From assembly GCA_028023455.1 (NCBI GenBank), contig JAQFVV010006504.1, positions 1 to 64,000 of the forward strand: a stretch of DNA of 64,000 nt, in the 5' to 3' direction. Shown here in pieces: positions 23,686-42,480 of the stretch (positions are counted from its first letter, which is position 1; each line of letters opens with the position of its first letter). A model generated the notes under the pieces. That model worked only from the letters and a program-made list of their open reading frames with translations. It was not told the origin of the DNA and did not search any database. The position numbers were made by a program, and so were the translations under genes. This DNA is from Epiperipatus broadwayi. Its lineage: Eukaryota; Onychophora; Udeonychophora; Euonychophora; Peripatidae.

Positions 23686-23896
23686 GATTTATTCTGACTC
23701 AAGTCAGTATTTTTTTTAAAAAAGATATTAAAACACACCGATATTTTTCAAAAAACACTATTAATCTATTATATAATTCGATTTTTCCTGTATTATGTTT
23801 GTTTTTCGCATAACAAGTTGGAACAAAAGTAAAAAATAAATACTTACATCGGAGAACTTAACGATTGCTTCTTACCTCAGCAGAGATTTGCTGCGG

Positions 23897-23898
23897 GA

Positions 23899-23968
<70 letters not shown>

Positions 23969-23969
23969 T
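23897..23969. repeat. (ATT)n microsatellite, 5' flank of element C
   Basis: About 72 bp of ATT repeats directly abut the 5' end of element C. Confidence 0.95.
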
Positions 23970-24084
23970 TGGACTTAGAATAAAGCTTTGTTTATAATTT
24001 GTTCATTGTAATCATTAGTTTTCAATATATTGTGCATATAACTTAGTTCTTCATTTAAGTAGAATGTATCTCCAAAGTTAATTA

Positions 24085-24220
24085 TCTTTTCATATTGCAT
24101 TGCCAAATTCATATAATATTAATATCATCTATAATCTTTATTACTTTTTACAAAGCATTGTAAAAAGTGATAAAGAATATAGTTGATATTCATATTATAA
24201 TGTTAACTGTTCTTATAAAA
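24085..24220. repeat. Foldback repeat related to the 49.5-kb locus
   Basis: The segment ATTGCATTGCCAAATTCATA, then AATATTAATATCATCTAT, then CTTTATTACTTTTTACAA closely matches sequence near 49608-49670. It is followed by an imperfect inverse copy (TTGTAAAAAGTGATAAAGAA, then GATATTCATATTAT), giving a hairpin with arms of about 55 bp. It is probably another piece of the same Penelope-type terminal repeat. No hammerhead motif is kept here. Confidence 0.55.
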
Positions 24221-25091
24221 AGTATTTTTACTTCAGAAAAATATATAATATAGATAAAAATCATAAATATCTATCTATGAATGTATTATTTTTTTGAAAA
24301 TATAATCTGATAAATAGATTAATAGATCTTAGATTATATGTAAATAAATTTGATGAATCATTGCATAATACCTTTTTTATTATCTTTGCCATACAACAAG
24401 AAAAATGTTAAGTACATGCATTTCAGGAACATCTTTCATCAGCTGTGTGAGACACTAACAAAAATTAGTGCAAATATTATAGAAACACAACTTACATTAA
24501 AACTATAATGGTGATATAATACCAAAGCATGATACCAAGTTGTTTACCAATGAAGTATTAATATAAATTGTATACTTATTATATTAGTGTGGATTACTAA
24601 CATTATTCTTTCTTAAGCAATTGATGAAAAAGTTATTACTTTAATGCATATACAGAGCAATTTCTCCATTTTCTTCCCTCTAGTATGGACTTATAGTAAT
24701 ACTTGTAGTATATAAGATAATTGATCCTGACATGTTTTTAAATTTACTTACAAACAGTGATGGTTAATTCTATAATATTTAAAATTGTTATATGAACATG
24801 TAATCCTAAAAAGTTAATTTATAAAACATCATACAGAACTGTGATAAAAAAAAAAAAATTTTCTTAACTTTTATTTTTTGCTTCTTATGCAAAGTAAAAT
24901 GAAAGAAAAATTATATATATATATAATTTCTTATTTAATTATTTATTTTAAAGCAATGTTTTCATATATTAAAGCATGTAAATAAAGAAAAAAAACATAA
25001 GTAGATGCATGATTGAATAGAGTGGTCAAATGGATGTTTTTAATAATTGTTATTATATTTTAACAAAAATTAATAGATGTATTTGTTTTAG
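24221..25091. other. Intergenic, A+T-rich, nothing recognised
   Basis: No gene or repeat boundary is visible. The stretch ends at a candidate splice acceptor (TTTGTTTTAG, 25082-25091). Confidence 0.5.
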
Positions 25092-25265
25092 GTTTATATT
25101 AAAACGCTGTAGCAGCAAGATTTGATTCCACTAGCTCTTCCAGAAACAATTGTTTCAACGATTTCAATCACTTCATTTGGAAGTATTTAACAAAAATGAC
25201 TCTGCAGGGTCTAGCCTTATATATATTTTTCTACTTAGTGCAGATTTGTAACCTTTATGTTATAG
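25092..25265 (+). CDS. Candidate host exon: 5' UTR + signal peptide start
   Basis: The exon is bounded by TTTGTTTTAG at the acceptor side and G|GTAAGTG at the donor side, a near-perfect animal 5' splice site. The ATG at 25196 has A residues upstream and opens 23 codons beginning MTLQGLALY and continuing [15 protein letters not shown]. This is a hydrophobic stretch with the look of a secretory signal peptide, split after its first base into the next exon (phase 1). I do not recognise the protein. The next exon is not certain: an acceptor-like site near 25743 would give an immediate stop, while a weaker one a few bases later stays open for about 22 codons. Confidence 0.45.
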
Positions 25266-25310
25266 GTAAGTGTTTTTATTATTACTATTATTAAAGGTAT
25301 CAAACTTCCA

Positions 25311-32599
<7,289 letters not shown>

Positions 32600-33045
32600 A
32601 AATCAGAAAGTGATGCTGGCATCATTGATTTCTTTCTCAATTTACATTAGTGTAAAAGTAAAGAATTTTTTACTAAAATCTTACTATTTTTCTAAATTAA
32701 TTATATTTTCAGCATATTTTACCAAGAGACATTATAATATGTAAATAAATGCCAGAAAAATATTCTAAAACATTACTTTTTATTTGAAAATGAAATAAAG
32801 AGTTTGGGGCAATGTAAACTGTTAACAGGTGTCAAAATTGTTGATAGCACTGGTTTCATTTTCAATTTATGCTTGTGTAAAAGTAAATAATTTTTACTAA
32901 AATCTTAACTATTTTTTTTAAATAATTTTATTGTCAGCATATTTTATCTAAATAATTTATAATATGTCAAAAAATACTTTTAAAATGCTCTAAAACTTTA
33001 TCATTTTCATTTTCAAAATTCAAAACAAAGAAGTTGGAGTGCTGA
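32600..33045 (+). repeat. Two diverged tandem copies (~220 bp)
   Basis: The copies at about 32605-32815 and 32840-33045 share GTGTAAAAGTAAA, then TTTTTACTAAAATCTTA, then CAGCATATTTTA, then ATTATAATATGT and a CTAAAAC block, in the same order. The function and family are unknown. Confidence 0.6.
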
Positions 33046-34944
33046 AAATTATTGATAAGCAATCTCTTTTGACCAATATGAGCAACAAACAATCAGCACC
33101 TAGGAAAGACCACTTTCTTTCATTGTTAAAACTTAAATTTGAATATTATTGATTTTTTACTTGTAAAATAATTCTAGAGAGGGTAACATCTCATGGTACT
33201 TTTTTAAGTTTTAAAATGACCGTTAAGTCACTATGATAATGTAAAAAGTGATGGGATTTGAGCTATTTGTTGTTTATAACTGGAGACTTCTTTGAAAAGG
33301 ATATTATAATTATAAAATCAATAACATTATGTAAGTCATTATTATCATCTTCATGGTTTTATACATTTTTTCTAAATTTTTAGACCTTCATAATATTGAT
33401 CAAAATTAACATAGATGTTTACCTAATTATTTCAAATATTTATAGAAATTAAATGAGGAATATCTTATGAACTAAAATGTAAAAAAATGAAATTAAAGAG
33501 AAGCATCTCATTATTTAATAGACTTGGAAGTGTTAGTTCTATAAGAACTATTATACAGAAGTAATAAAAGATTAAAGATAATACAGAAAAATATTAAGGA
33601 AATATTAATAGCTCGTAATATTTTACACAACAAATATATTGAGTGATGGCAGTATATTAAAAGAATTTAACACTATCTTAAATTATTAATGCAGATGAAA
33701 ATGTGATAGATTATGTTAATGCTAAAATTAAAATTGTAAAAAATGATCTATACAAATAATTTAATATTCAATGAAATGTTTGCTTTAGCATTTGTTTACA
33801 AATCTGATACTTTGGACTTAATCAAAATGCAGTACAAAAACTGCAAATCATCAAAACAAATCAGAAACAAGTTCCAGAAAAAACCAACAATTAAAATTGG
33901 AGCTAAAAATGAACACTCATTTTGTTTATTTTAATAAAAGCAACTGAATAAAAAAATGTTTTTCAACCTCTAATAAAAATATTTCCTAAAACATCTTTCT
34001 ATAGAGGATCTATTGTTAAATAAGTTTAATTTAGGATTGGTAAAAGGAGAAAAAATAACAATTTTTTGCTCTAAAAATATAAATAAATCTACATTTACAT
34101 CTTCATAAAATGTTCATATAGATCAGTTAAAGGCATTTGAAAATATAAATCTTGATAATTTAATTGAATTTGTCTTGCTTCTTCTTTCAAAACATTTCTT
34201 TCAATTAGTTAACTGAATCTTGCAGAATACATTATTTATTTGTTCAATGATCAGAAAACCTATTATGTGTTAAGAACACAAATCTTATGATAAATTACAT
34301 ATAACACATATAACAATGACATTGTTTGTTCATATATTTTTCAATGTGCTTAATGAATGTCATAGCAATGTTGCAGTTTGTGATTAAATTCTCTAAAGTT
34401 AAATAAATCACTTTATTTTAGACATTTTGTTGCAACTCGGTAAATCCAAAGATGTCACATGTCATATACTCATTATAATTTATAATTTACATCAAAATAA
34501 AATAAATAATATGATTTAAATGGTGAAGCTCCAGACATTTTATTACTGATTACTTCTAGGTAATTAATAAATTTTTGTATGTGCATCACAGTCATCACAG
34601 ATTCATTTTTAGTATATATTGCTTCTTAATTAAATTCTGAACATAAAATATTGCTACATATTTATAAAATCAATAACATTTTCATTAGCAGCAGAACAGG
34701 TCTTTTTTATGTTACAGATATTTATTTTATTCAGCTAAGTGCTTTTAATATTAAAATGTATCATAATTATAGCATGATACAATTAAGGATTGTTGAACTT
34801 TCGTTTTAAAATTGTTTTGCATATTATAAAATGAATTAGCATAAAATTGAATTTTAGAAGCTACTTTACATTCTAATAATTGTAAGAGAAGTTATAGATG
34901 CCACTTTTTAGAAAGAGGGATGCTATTTTTTTAACTATAGTATG
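33046..34944. other. Intergenic, A+T-rich, nothing recognised
   Basis: A 63-codon open frame at 33743-33934 is lysine-rich and matches nothing I know. No splice or transposon signals support it. Confidence 0.45.
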
Positions 34945-35235
34945 CATATCTTTAGCTATAGACCATACTACTTTCACCTATCTCTTCCTGTTATCTCTCT
35001 GAAAGCAAAAATTTCAGACTCTAGAGGGATCAAAGTTGTGGCCTGACTGTAGCTTGTGATTTAAAAATATAAAAGATGATTCTCTGCCCTTTTTAACCTG
35101 GTTGTATAGATAATTGTGCTGGTTCAGTCTTGTGGATAGGTTAGCTCTTATTTATCCATAGTAAGCCTTTGAGAAATTTGTCACTTTGCATGCCATTTTG
35201 TACAAAACATGGTATGCAGCCTCTTTGATTATCTT
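34945..35235 (-). pseudogene. Decayed Penelope-like GIY-YIG endonuclease fragment
   Basis: Read on the minus strand, one frame gives AYYG, a stop, then IRANLSTRLNQH, KKGRESSFIFLNH, SGHNFDPSRV, another stop and FQRDNRKR. This order (tyrosine/glycine turn, R-x-L-x-x-R-L-x-x-H, an S/A-x-x-x-H segment, then GH-x-x-D) is the GIY-YIG nuclease module at the C-terminus of Penelope-like retroelements. Three in-frame stops show decay. No reverse transcriptase was recognised upstream. Function is lost. Confidence 0.55.
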
Positions 35236-35954
35236 TGGAATTGTTTAATAATTAATTTAAAGATGGAAGTGACTGAAAGTGGATGTTATATTTACTTCTT
35301 CTTTTACTTATTACAAATAAATTATTGTTTAGCTACTTTTTAAAAAAACTTCAAATACTATAATAGCAAATCATTTCATATAAGATGAACAATCAAGGCC
35401 TGATGATGGAATGTTAGCCCATATCCTTATCTTTCTCAAGATATTAGTTTGAATCTATAATGTATAAAGCATTAAATCATTTTTGGTGCAGTCAGATTTA
35501 AATTTTCTTTTAGAATCAATCCAGTTAATTATCTTAAATTATCATTATACATTATTTGTACATAGGGCTGGATACTGTTAAAATCATCACCACCTAAAAA
35601 TTGTCAAATCTTGTAAGAATGTTTTCTATTCACTGTTTTTTATCAAAGACTATTGTTTATGTTCTATGCAGTTGACAATTACACATTTTATAACTAAAAA
35701 TATCAAATTTGAAATAATCTGTTGCATAATTTTCAAAACTAATAATGAGTGCAGAAAATGAACTAGTAAAGCAAAAAACTCATAAAACCTATACTACTAT
35801 TGCATTAACTTTGATACAAAACTACAAAGAACTTACATAATTATGATCAAATTATAGTTAAAAATGTTAATTTTTGAATAAAATTCTCAAATTATTAAAT
35901 ATTTGTACAAAATCTTATTTTATTTTTACAAATTTAATATATATATATATATAT
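35236..35954. other. Intergenic, A+T-rich, ends in (TA)n target
   Basis: Nothing coding is supported. The stretch ends in a TA run (about 35938-35954) into which the LTR element inserted; TA sequence also follows the element at 41172. Confidence 0.5.
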
Positions 35955-38220
35955 TGTAACGAGCACAGACGTTCGTTACATTGTTTTTTTTTATATTTAT
36001 TAAACATGAAAGTAAATTAAAAAGTTCGCATTTAAAAATTTTCTTTAAGAATTAAAAATTGAAATTAAATATCATCTTAAACTCGTATATATTAAATCGC
36101 ACAGATAATGAAAAATTATTAAAATAAAACTTTATTAAAGAAAAGGTATTTTAAAAACAAAAACTTAAAAAGATTTGGAGATAAAATTATATCTTTAAAT
36201 TTATCTTTAAATATATCTTTGATTTGGAAAACAGGTTAATTAATCAGAAATGGAAATGATAAATTTAATTAGTCAAATGTAAACCAGCCTTGGGCATTTA
36301 AATGTAAAAACATCGGTCAGATAGGAAAACAATAGAAACAAATAGCCAATGAAAGAAATCCATCGGGAAATCGGACCTCAGCGAAAGGATCATCACATCG
36401 ATGACATAATGCCAAGTCAATCCTTCGAATATGTATAAAAGGAAAATTTGGAAATTATTAATCAGTGAGTTATTATGATTATTACGATGTGACAGATAGA
36501 TGTTAGTGCGGAGGTGCGGGAGAAGAGATTGAAGGACGCACGTTCAATCCCTTCAGTTGTTATAAAATGGAAAAATGAAACATCGCTTTTCTTATATTCA
36601 GAGGACCACAGGATCATCGGGAAATTTAACGCTGGATTTCAAATGGCAAGCAACTGTAAAAGATGAACATTTCTAAAACCGTAAGAACTTTCTAAGATAT
36701 AACGAACAATATTAATTTGAAAACACTAAGAACTTTAAATTTTAAACTTTCCTAGTATTTAATTGTTACAAATAGAATCCTATCTGACCAAACTAAATTC
36801 TTTATTAATAGTGTTATTTGATGTATTTTTTTTCTTATTTATGTAAAATCATTTCCATTTATTTATTTTTTATTCTTTAAGTTTTTATCATGATTTTTTT
36901 TGTTTTTCGTTAAATTAATTATATAAATGTTAAACTTAAGTCGGGCGTGAATGGCTGTATAGATTTGTAAAGTTATATTAGGGGAGGGTAATCTTAGGTT
37001 ATTTGTGTCGTTGTTAGATTGGGTCAATGGATTGGATATATTGATGTAGTTAGTAGATGTAGTCGGAGATTCGCTACTGGCAGAATCGCTTCATACGCCG
37101 CACTCTCCCGTTTTGCCTATGGAAGGAATTATAAGACGCAGAGCGCAGTTCCTTTCTATGGAGTTTTTTTTTTTATTGTTCTTCTCGTTAGATAGAAGTA
37201 ATATTCCTGTCTAATGAGAGTCAATATCTTCTCTTAATCTTTTTGGTGCTGCCGTATTCCGTATTACATTGAATACATCGATGTATCAGATGGATTGATG
37301 CCAGTTTGACTGCGAATTTTAGCCTAAGGTTAAATAGGGATAGAATATTTTATTTTCAAATGCAAATCTATGTGGTCTATTCATACTTGACCCTAAATAA
37401 AAATGCATTAAATTTAAGTTGTTTATAGACGCTTGCATGGATTGGTTATCGGTTAAGTATGTTTTGGGTTTTCATATTTGATCAAAATATATAGACATTC
37501 GATAAATAATGATACCTTACGGTGAGTATCTAAAATGTATTTATTCGGATGTCTTTTAAGTTATTGGTGACAATGCAAGTATCTTATGGTGAATACTATT
37601 GGGTTACGTATAAATTTCCCTCCGCAATTGTCAGTAATCAATAATTTTGTATTTTGATCGTTTATGTTTACTTTGAAATGTTTTTGACCGTGAAATCTAT
37701 GTAACCGATCTATATTCAACATTATAAACAAGCTTTCATAAATTTATCTGTGCGAACTTAATTAAAATGTAAAATTAGAATATAATAGTAATTAAATGTA
37801 AATTAAAGTCAAAAATCAAAGTTAAAAATAATGTTAAATGTTAAAATGTAAAACTAATACTAAAATAATTTTAAATCTTATATATATGTGCATAAATAAA
37901 TGTTTGTATGTTAATTACTGGCAGTGGCTTATTTTATTTATTTTTTTAATATTGAAATATAATTAGATAAGATATTATATTATTTAATCTCTGCTATTCC
38001 ACTGAGCTAGTGACATGGGCTAATGACCGGAATCAAAATAAAAAAAAAAAAAAATTTTTTTTTTGACTTACGTATCTGCCTACTTTATAAATTTTTCTAG
38101 GTTCAAATGCCTAGATGGCGCCCTGTAGTGCAGTTTACGTAAGTCACCTTCTCCGGATTGTTACATAGATGGCGCCCCGTAGTGCAGTTTACGTGAAGTC
38201 TCCTCCTCCGGATCGTTACA
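35955..38220 (+). repeat. 5' LTR
   Basis: The LTR begins TGTAACGAGC and ends GATCGTTACA. Its last 54-55 bp (an AGATGGCGCC and TAGTGCAGTTTACGT block ending GTTACA) occur twice in tandem, at 38112-38165 and 38166-38220. The 3' LTR has one copy, which accounts for the length difference. It holds a TATA/initiator promoter and a hairpin around 36524-36550. Confidence 0.85.
36434..36466 (+). promoter_or_regulatory. LTR promoter: TATA box + TCAGT initiator
   Basis: TATAAAAG at 36434-36441 is followed by ATCAGT with the A at 36464, exactly 30 bp from the first base of the TATA box. This is the usual metazoan spacing and an arthropod-type initiator. It predicts the R region start of the element transcript. 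Confidence 0.6.
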
Positions 38221-38959
38221 ACTGGCGAACCAACTCGGGCCAATCTTTAATAAACCACAAATACCCTGAGCAAATTTTGTCAAAATGAAATATTTTTATC
38301 TGTTTACATATAGTCGTATACTTTAAATCTTATAAAAGCACTGCCAGAAGAAATTGCGCATATATATTAAACACAAGAAAGTGTAAAAAAATTTTAAAAC
38401 TAATTTTTGTTAAAAAAAAAAAAAAAAGTCAAAAGGTTGCAATAAATATGTTTTTTTTGTTGTTGATATATATTATGCTTTAACGTGTATAGGCGCGCAC
38501 AGCCACGTAAGTTTATGATCGTAAATGTGGTACCTTACGGAGAGTACCATTGGGAATTTACTTCAGTGTAATCCTATTTAAGCATTTTAATCAGTCATAA
38601 ATAAGTTGGTGGTATTTATAATTGTGCTGCAAATATACACGTATAAATCCATTATCTTTCAAAATATATTTACTTCAATGCAACCTTCTTAAATAAATAA
38701 TTTATAAAATAACTTGCTTGTCATGCCATGTGTAAAAATAAAATGTATAAAATAAAATAGAACTCTTGTGGGGAGGGGTGTAAACGTAAATGGTCCTTAG
38801 GTAAGCGATAGTAAACATTTTTCTTTTTGTATATAGTCTTTTTGTAAAATTATTAACCGGATGTTTTGTAAATGTCTTCGTCAATCGTGTACCGTAATTA
38901 CTAACCCTAAGTAAAATATTTTTTTTTTGATCATTTTTTTTTAAGCAACTTTACTGATA
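38221..38959 (+). other. LTR element interior, non-coding
   Basis: There are 739 bp with no long open frame. Near 38530 a segment (CCTTACGGAGAGTACCATTGGG) is a diverged relative of two segments inside the LTR, so part of the interior appears derived from LTR sequence. Confidence 0.6.
38223..38240 (+). promoter_or_regulatory. Primer-binding-site-like sequence
   Basis: TGGCGAACCAACTCGGGC starts two bases after the LTR end, as expected for pairing with the CCA end of a tRNA primer. I do not assign the tRNA. It fixes the element as plus-strand. Confidence 0.55.
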
Positions 38960-41171
38960 TGTAACGAGCACAGACGTTCGTTACATTGTTTTTTTTTTTT
39001 ATTTATTAAACATGAAAGTAAATTAAAAAGTTCGCATTTAAAAATTTTCTTTAAGAATTAAAAATTGAAATTAAATATCATCTTAAACTCGTATATATTA
39101 AATCGCACAGATAATAAAAAATTATTAAAATAAAACTTTATTAAAATAGAAAAGGTATTTTAAAAACAAAAACTTAAAAAGATTTGGAGATAAAATTATA
39201 TCTTTAAATTTATCTTTAAATATATCTTTGATTTGGAAAACAGGTTAATTAATCAGAAATGGAAATGATAAATTTAATTAGTCAAATGTAAACCAGCCTT
39301 GGGCATTTAAATGTAAAAACATCGGTCAGATAGGAAAACAATAGAAACAAATAGCCAATGAAAGAAATCCATCGGGAAATCGGACCTCAGCGAAAGGATC
39401 ATCACATCGATGACATAATGCCAAGTCAATCCTTCGAATACGTATAAAAGGAAAATTTGGAAATTATTAATTAGTGAGTTATTATGATTATTACGATGTG
39501 ACAGATAGATGTTAGTGCGGAGGTGCGGGAGAAGAGATTGAAGGACGCACGTTCAATCCCTTCAGTTGTTATAAAATGGAAAAATGAAACATCGCTTTTC
39601 TTATATTCAGAGGACCACAGGATCATCGGGAAATTTAACGCTGGATTTCAAACGGCAAGCAACTGTAAAAGATGAACATTTCTAAAACCGTAAGAACTTT
39701 CTAAGATATAACGAACAATATTAATTTGAAAACACTAAGAACTTTAAATTTTAAACTTTCCTAGTATTTAATTGTTACAAATAGAATCCTATCTGACCAA
39801 ACTAAATTCTTTATTAATAGTGTTATTTGATGTATTTTTTTTCTTATTTATGTAAAATCATTTCCATTTATTTATTTTTTATTCTTTAAGTTTTTATCAT
39901 GATTTTTTTTGTTTTTCGTTAAATTAATTATATAAATGTTAAACTTAAGTCGGGCGTGAATGGCTGTATAGATTTGTAAAGTTATATTAGGGGAGGGTAA
40001 TCTTAGGTTATTTGTGTCATTGTTAGATTGGGTCAATGGATTGGATATATTGATGTAGTTAGTAGATGTAGTCGGAGATTCGCTACTGGCAGAATCGCTT
40101 CATACGCCGCACTCTCCCGTTTTGCCTATGGAAGGAATTATAAGACGCAGAGCGCAGTTCCTTTCTATGGAGTTTTTTTTTTATTGTTCTTCTCGTTAGA
40201 TAGAAGTAATATTCCTGTCTAATGAGAGTCAATATCTTCTCTTAATCTTTTTGGTGCTGCCGTATTCCGTATTACATTGAATACATCGATGTATCAGATG
40301 GATTGATGCCAGTTTGACTGCGAATTTTAGCCTAAGGTTAAATAGGGACAGAATATTTTATTTTCAAATGCAAATCTATGTGGTCTATTCATACTTGACC
40401 CTAAATAAAAATGCATTAAATTTAAGTTGTTTATAGACGCTTGCATGGATTGGTTATCGGTTAAGTATGTTTTGGGTTTTCATATTTGATCAAAATATAT
40501 AGACATTCGATAAATAATGATACCTTACGGTGAGTATCTAAAATGTATTTATTCGGATGTCTTTTAAGTTATTGGTGACAATGCAAGTATCTTATGGTGA
40601 ATACTATTGGGTTACGTATAAATTTCCCTCCGCAATTGTCAGTAATCAATAATTTTGTATTTTGATCGTTTATGTTTACTTTGAAATGTTTTTGACCGTG
40701 AAATCTATGTAACCGATCTATATTCAACATTATAAACAAGCTTTCATAAATTTATCTGTGCGAACTTAATTAAAATGTAAAATTAGAATATAATAGTAAT
40801 TAAATGTAAATTAAAGTCAAAAATCAAAGTTAAAAATAATGTTAAATGTTAAAATGTAAAACTAATACTAAAATAATTTTAAATCTTATATATATGTGCA
40901 TAAATAAATGTTTGTATGCTAATTACTGGCAGTGGCTTATTTTATTTATTTTTTTAATATTGAAATATAATTAGATAAGATATTATATTATTTAATCTCT
41001 GCTATTCCACTGAGCTAGTGACATGGGCTAACGACCGGAATCAAAATAAAAAAAAAATTTTTTTTTTTTGACTTACGTATCTGCCTACTTTATAAATTTT
41101 TCTAGGTTCAAATGCCTAGATGGAGCCCTGTAGTGCAGTTTACGTAAGTCTACCTACTCCAGATTGTTACA
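38960..41171 (+). repeat. 3' LTR
   Basis: This is a copy of the 5' LTR lacking the terminal tandem duplication. It contains the same TATA box at 39443-39450, but the initiator has changed from TCAGT to TTAGT. An open frame of 64 codons (40028-40222) is also open, with changes, in the other LTR and looks incidental. Confidence 0.85.
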
Positions 41172-42126
41172 ATATATATATATAATCAAACAATTTACAT
41201 AAAGTCAAAAAATATATATTAACTAACCAATGGATCTTTATTTGAATAATCCTATTAACATATTTGAAATTAGTATTAGTATTAATTATTATTCAACTTG
41301 TAATCTTTATCTTTGCATGTATAAATGTGTCAGATACTGAACTCAGGCTGACATATCAAATATGAAGATTGCCAGAAAATTATTAATAAGAAAAGTATTT
41401 TAAGAATACCTTTTTCTAATACATATATCATCATCGTTTATTTTTCTTTCAAGTTCTCATTTTTAATTTACTCTCTGGTCTCTTAAATTGGTATAAGAAC
41501 TCATGTCATTAACCATCTCCTTTCATTAAATTAAACAATAATATTGCCTTTGTGAAATCACATTTTATTTCTTAATTATGAGCTAAGCAATTCAGATTTT
41601 TAAATCTACATAAATAATATATACCAAAATGTAATATTTTTAAAGAACATTATACATGTGAAATATTTAATAAATGGATATTCCATTTTTAATTCTAATT
41701 AAAATTGTTTCTCAGATTCACTTAAATCTATTTATAATCTAATTTACAAAGGCAATGATATTTACTACTCATTTAAATAACATTACATGTTTACAAAGTT
41801 ATTTGTAAATTTAATTATAAACTGAATTGAATGATATAGTATGAAATAGATTTAAATTTAATATTCTTCAATGTTAATCACTCTTGGCCATACCTTGTGT
41901 TAGAAGCATCAATATTGCAATATGAGCAGAATGTTTTATTTTTGGTGATCTGTAATGCTTGCTTTATGGTTTTGTGCATATTTGACAGCAAAAACTAAAA
42001 TGATGACAGCATTTTCTTGAACAAAATCAATTCCGAATATAAAAAATAGAATCTTTACAAAAGAAGTAGAAAGTATCCAATGCACATGATTAATTTTGTT
42101 CATTTTGCCACTGACTTCCACTTTCA
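41172..42126. other. Intergenic, A+T-rich, nothing recognised
   Basis: No coding or mobile-element signal is supported. Confidence 0.5.
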
Positions 42127-42480
42127 GAAAATTAAAAAATGCTACTTTACATGCAATTTCTTTATTTTTTTCATAAAATTTAGTTAAGTATTTATTTTTC
42201 AGTAAATAAGTGAAGTATTCATTTAGTTTATATTTGAATATACTTAGTTTTGGCCAAAAAAATATTTGATTTAAAATTTATGTTCAAACAGAAAGCACCA
42301 TGAACTTTGAAAGCATGGAAAAATACAATTTTACACATAATTTACTTGCATATTTATTTTTATTTTTGTAAAATTAATTTCAATATTTTTGTTTTACTAG
42401 ATAAGTCATATATTTATTCAGTTTTTATTTGAAAGTATTTGTTTTGTGTTTGAAGTAGAAACAGAAATCATTTTTGGCAT
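42127..42480 (+). repeat. Two diverged tandem copies (~180 bp)
   Basis: Segments at about 42140-42300 and 42330-42480 share TTACATGCAATTT or TTACACATAATTT, then a TTTATTTTT block, TAAAATTTAGTT or TAAAATTAATTT, AGTATTCATTTAGTTT or ATATTTATTCAGTTT, TTATATTTGAA or TTTATTTGAA, and AACAGAAA. The family is unknown. Confidence 0.45.

Larger units (their letters stand above)
18524..23896 (-). mobile_element. Element C: apparently intact two-ORF LINE
   Basis: This is a full-length element on the minus strand with both ORFs open. The 5' UTR starts about 210 bp before ORF1, where a GCGGG motif abuts ATT repeats. ORF1 and ORF2 are separated by 62 bp. The 3' UTR carries AATAAA (18539-18544) about 15 bases before TTTGAAACA and then the TAA array. 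ATT repeats lie directly against both ends, so the insertion is inside the microsatellite. ORF layout, APE endonuclease and CCHC motifs place it near the Tx1/L1 group, an inference. Confidence 0.9.
35955..41171 (+). mobile_element. Young non-autonomous LTR retrotransposon
   Basis: Two near-identical direct repeats of about 2.2 kb begin TGTAACG and end GTTACA, flanking a 739-bp interior with no gag or pol reading frame. A primer-binding-site-like TGG begins two bases after the 5' LTR. TA sequence flanks both outer ends, consistent with insertion into (TA)n, where a target duplication cannot be resolved. I count roughly a dozen substitutions and a few indels between the LTRs, so insertion looks recent. 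The element must be mobilised by enzymes from elsewhere. No purine-rich tract is obvious before the 3' LTR, which is odd. Family (Gypsy-like by termini) is an inference. Confidence 0.8.

Noticed and set aside
40028-40222. 64-codon open frame inside the LTR
   Set aside because: Composition and position suggest chance; no similarity to gag or accessory proteins.
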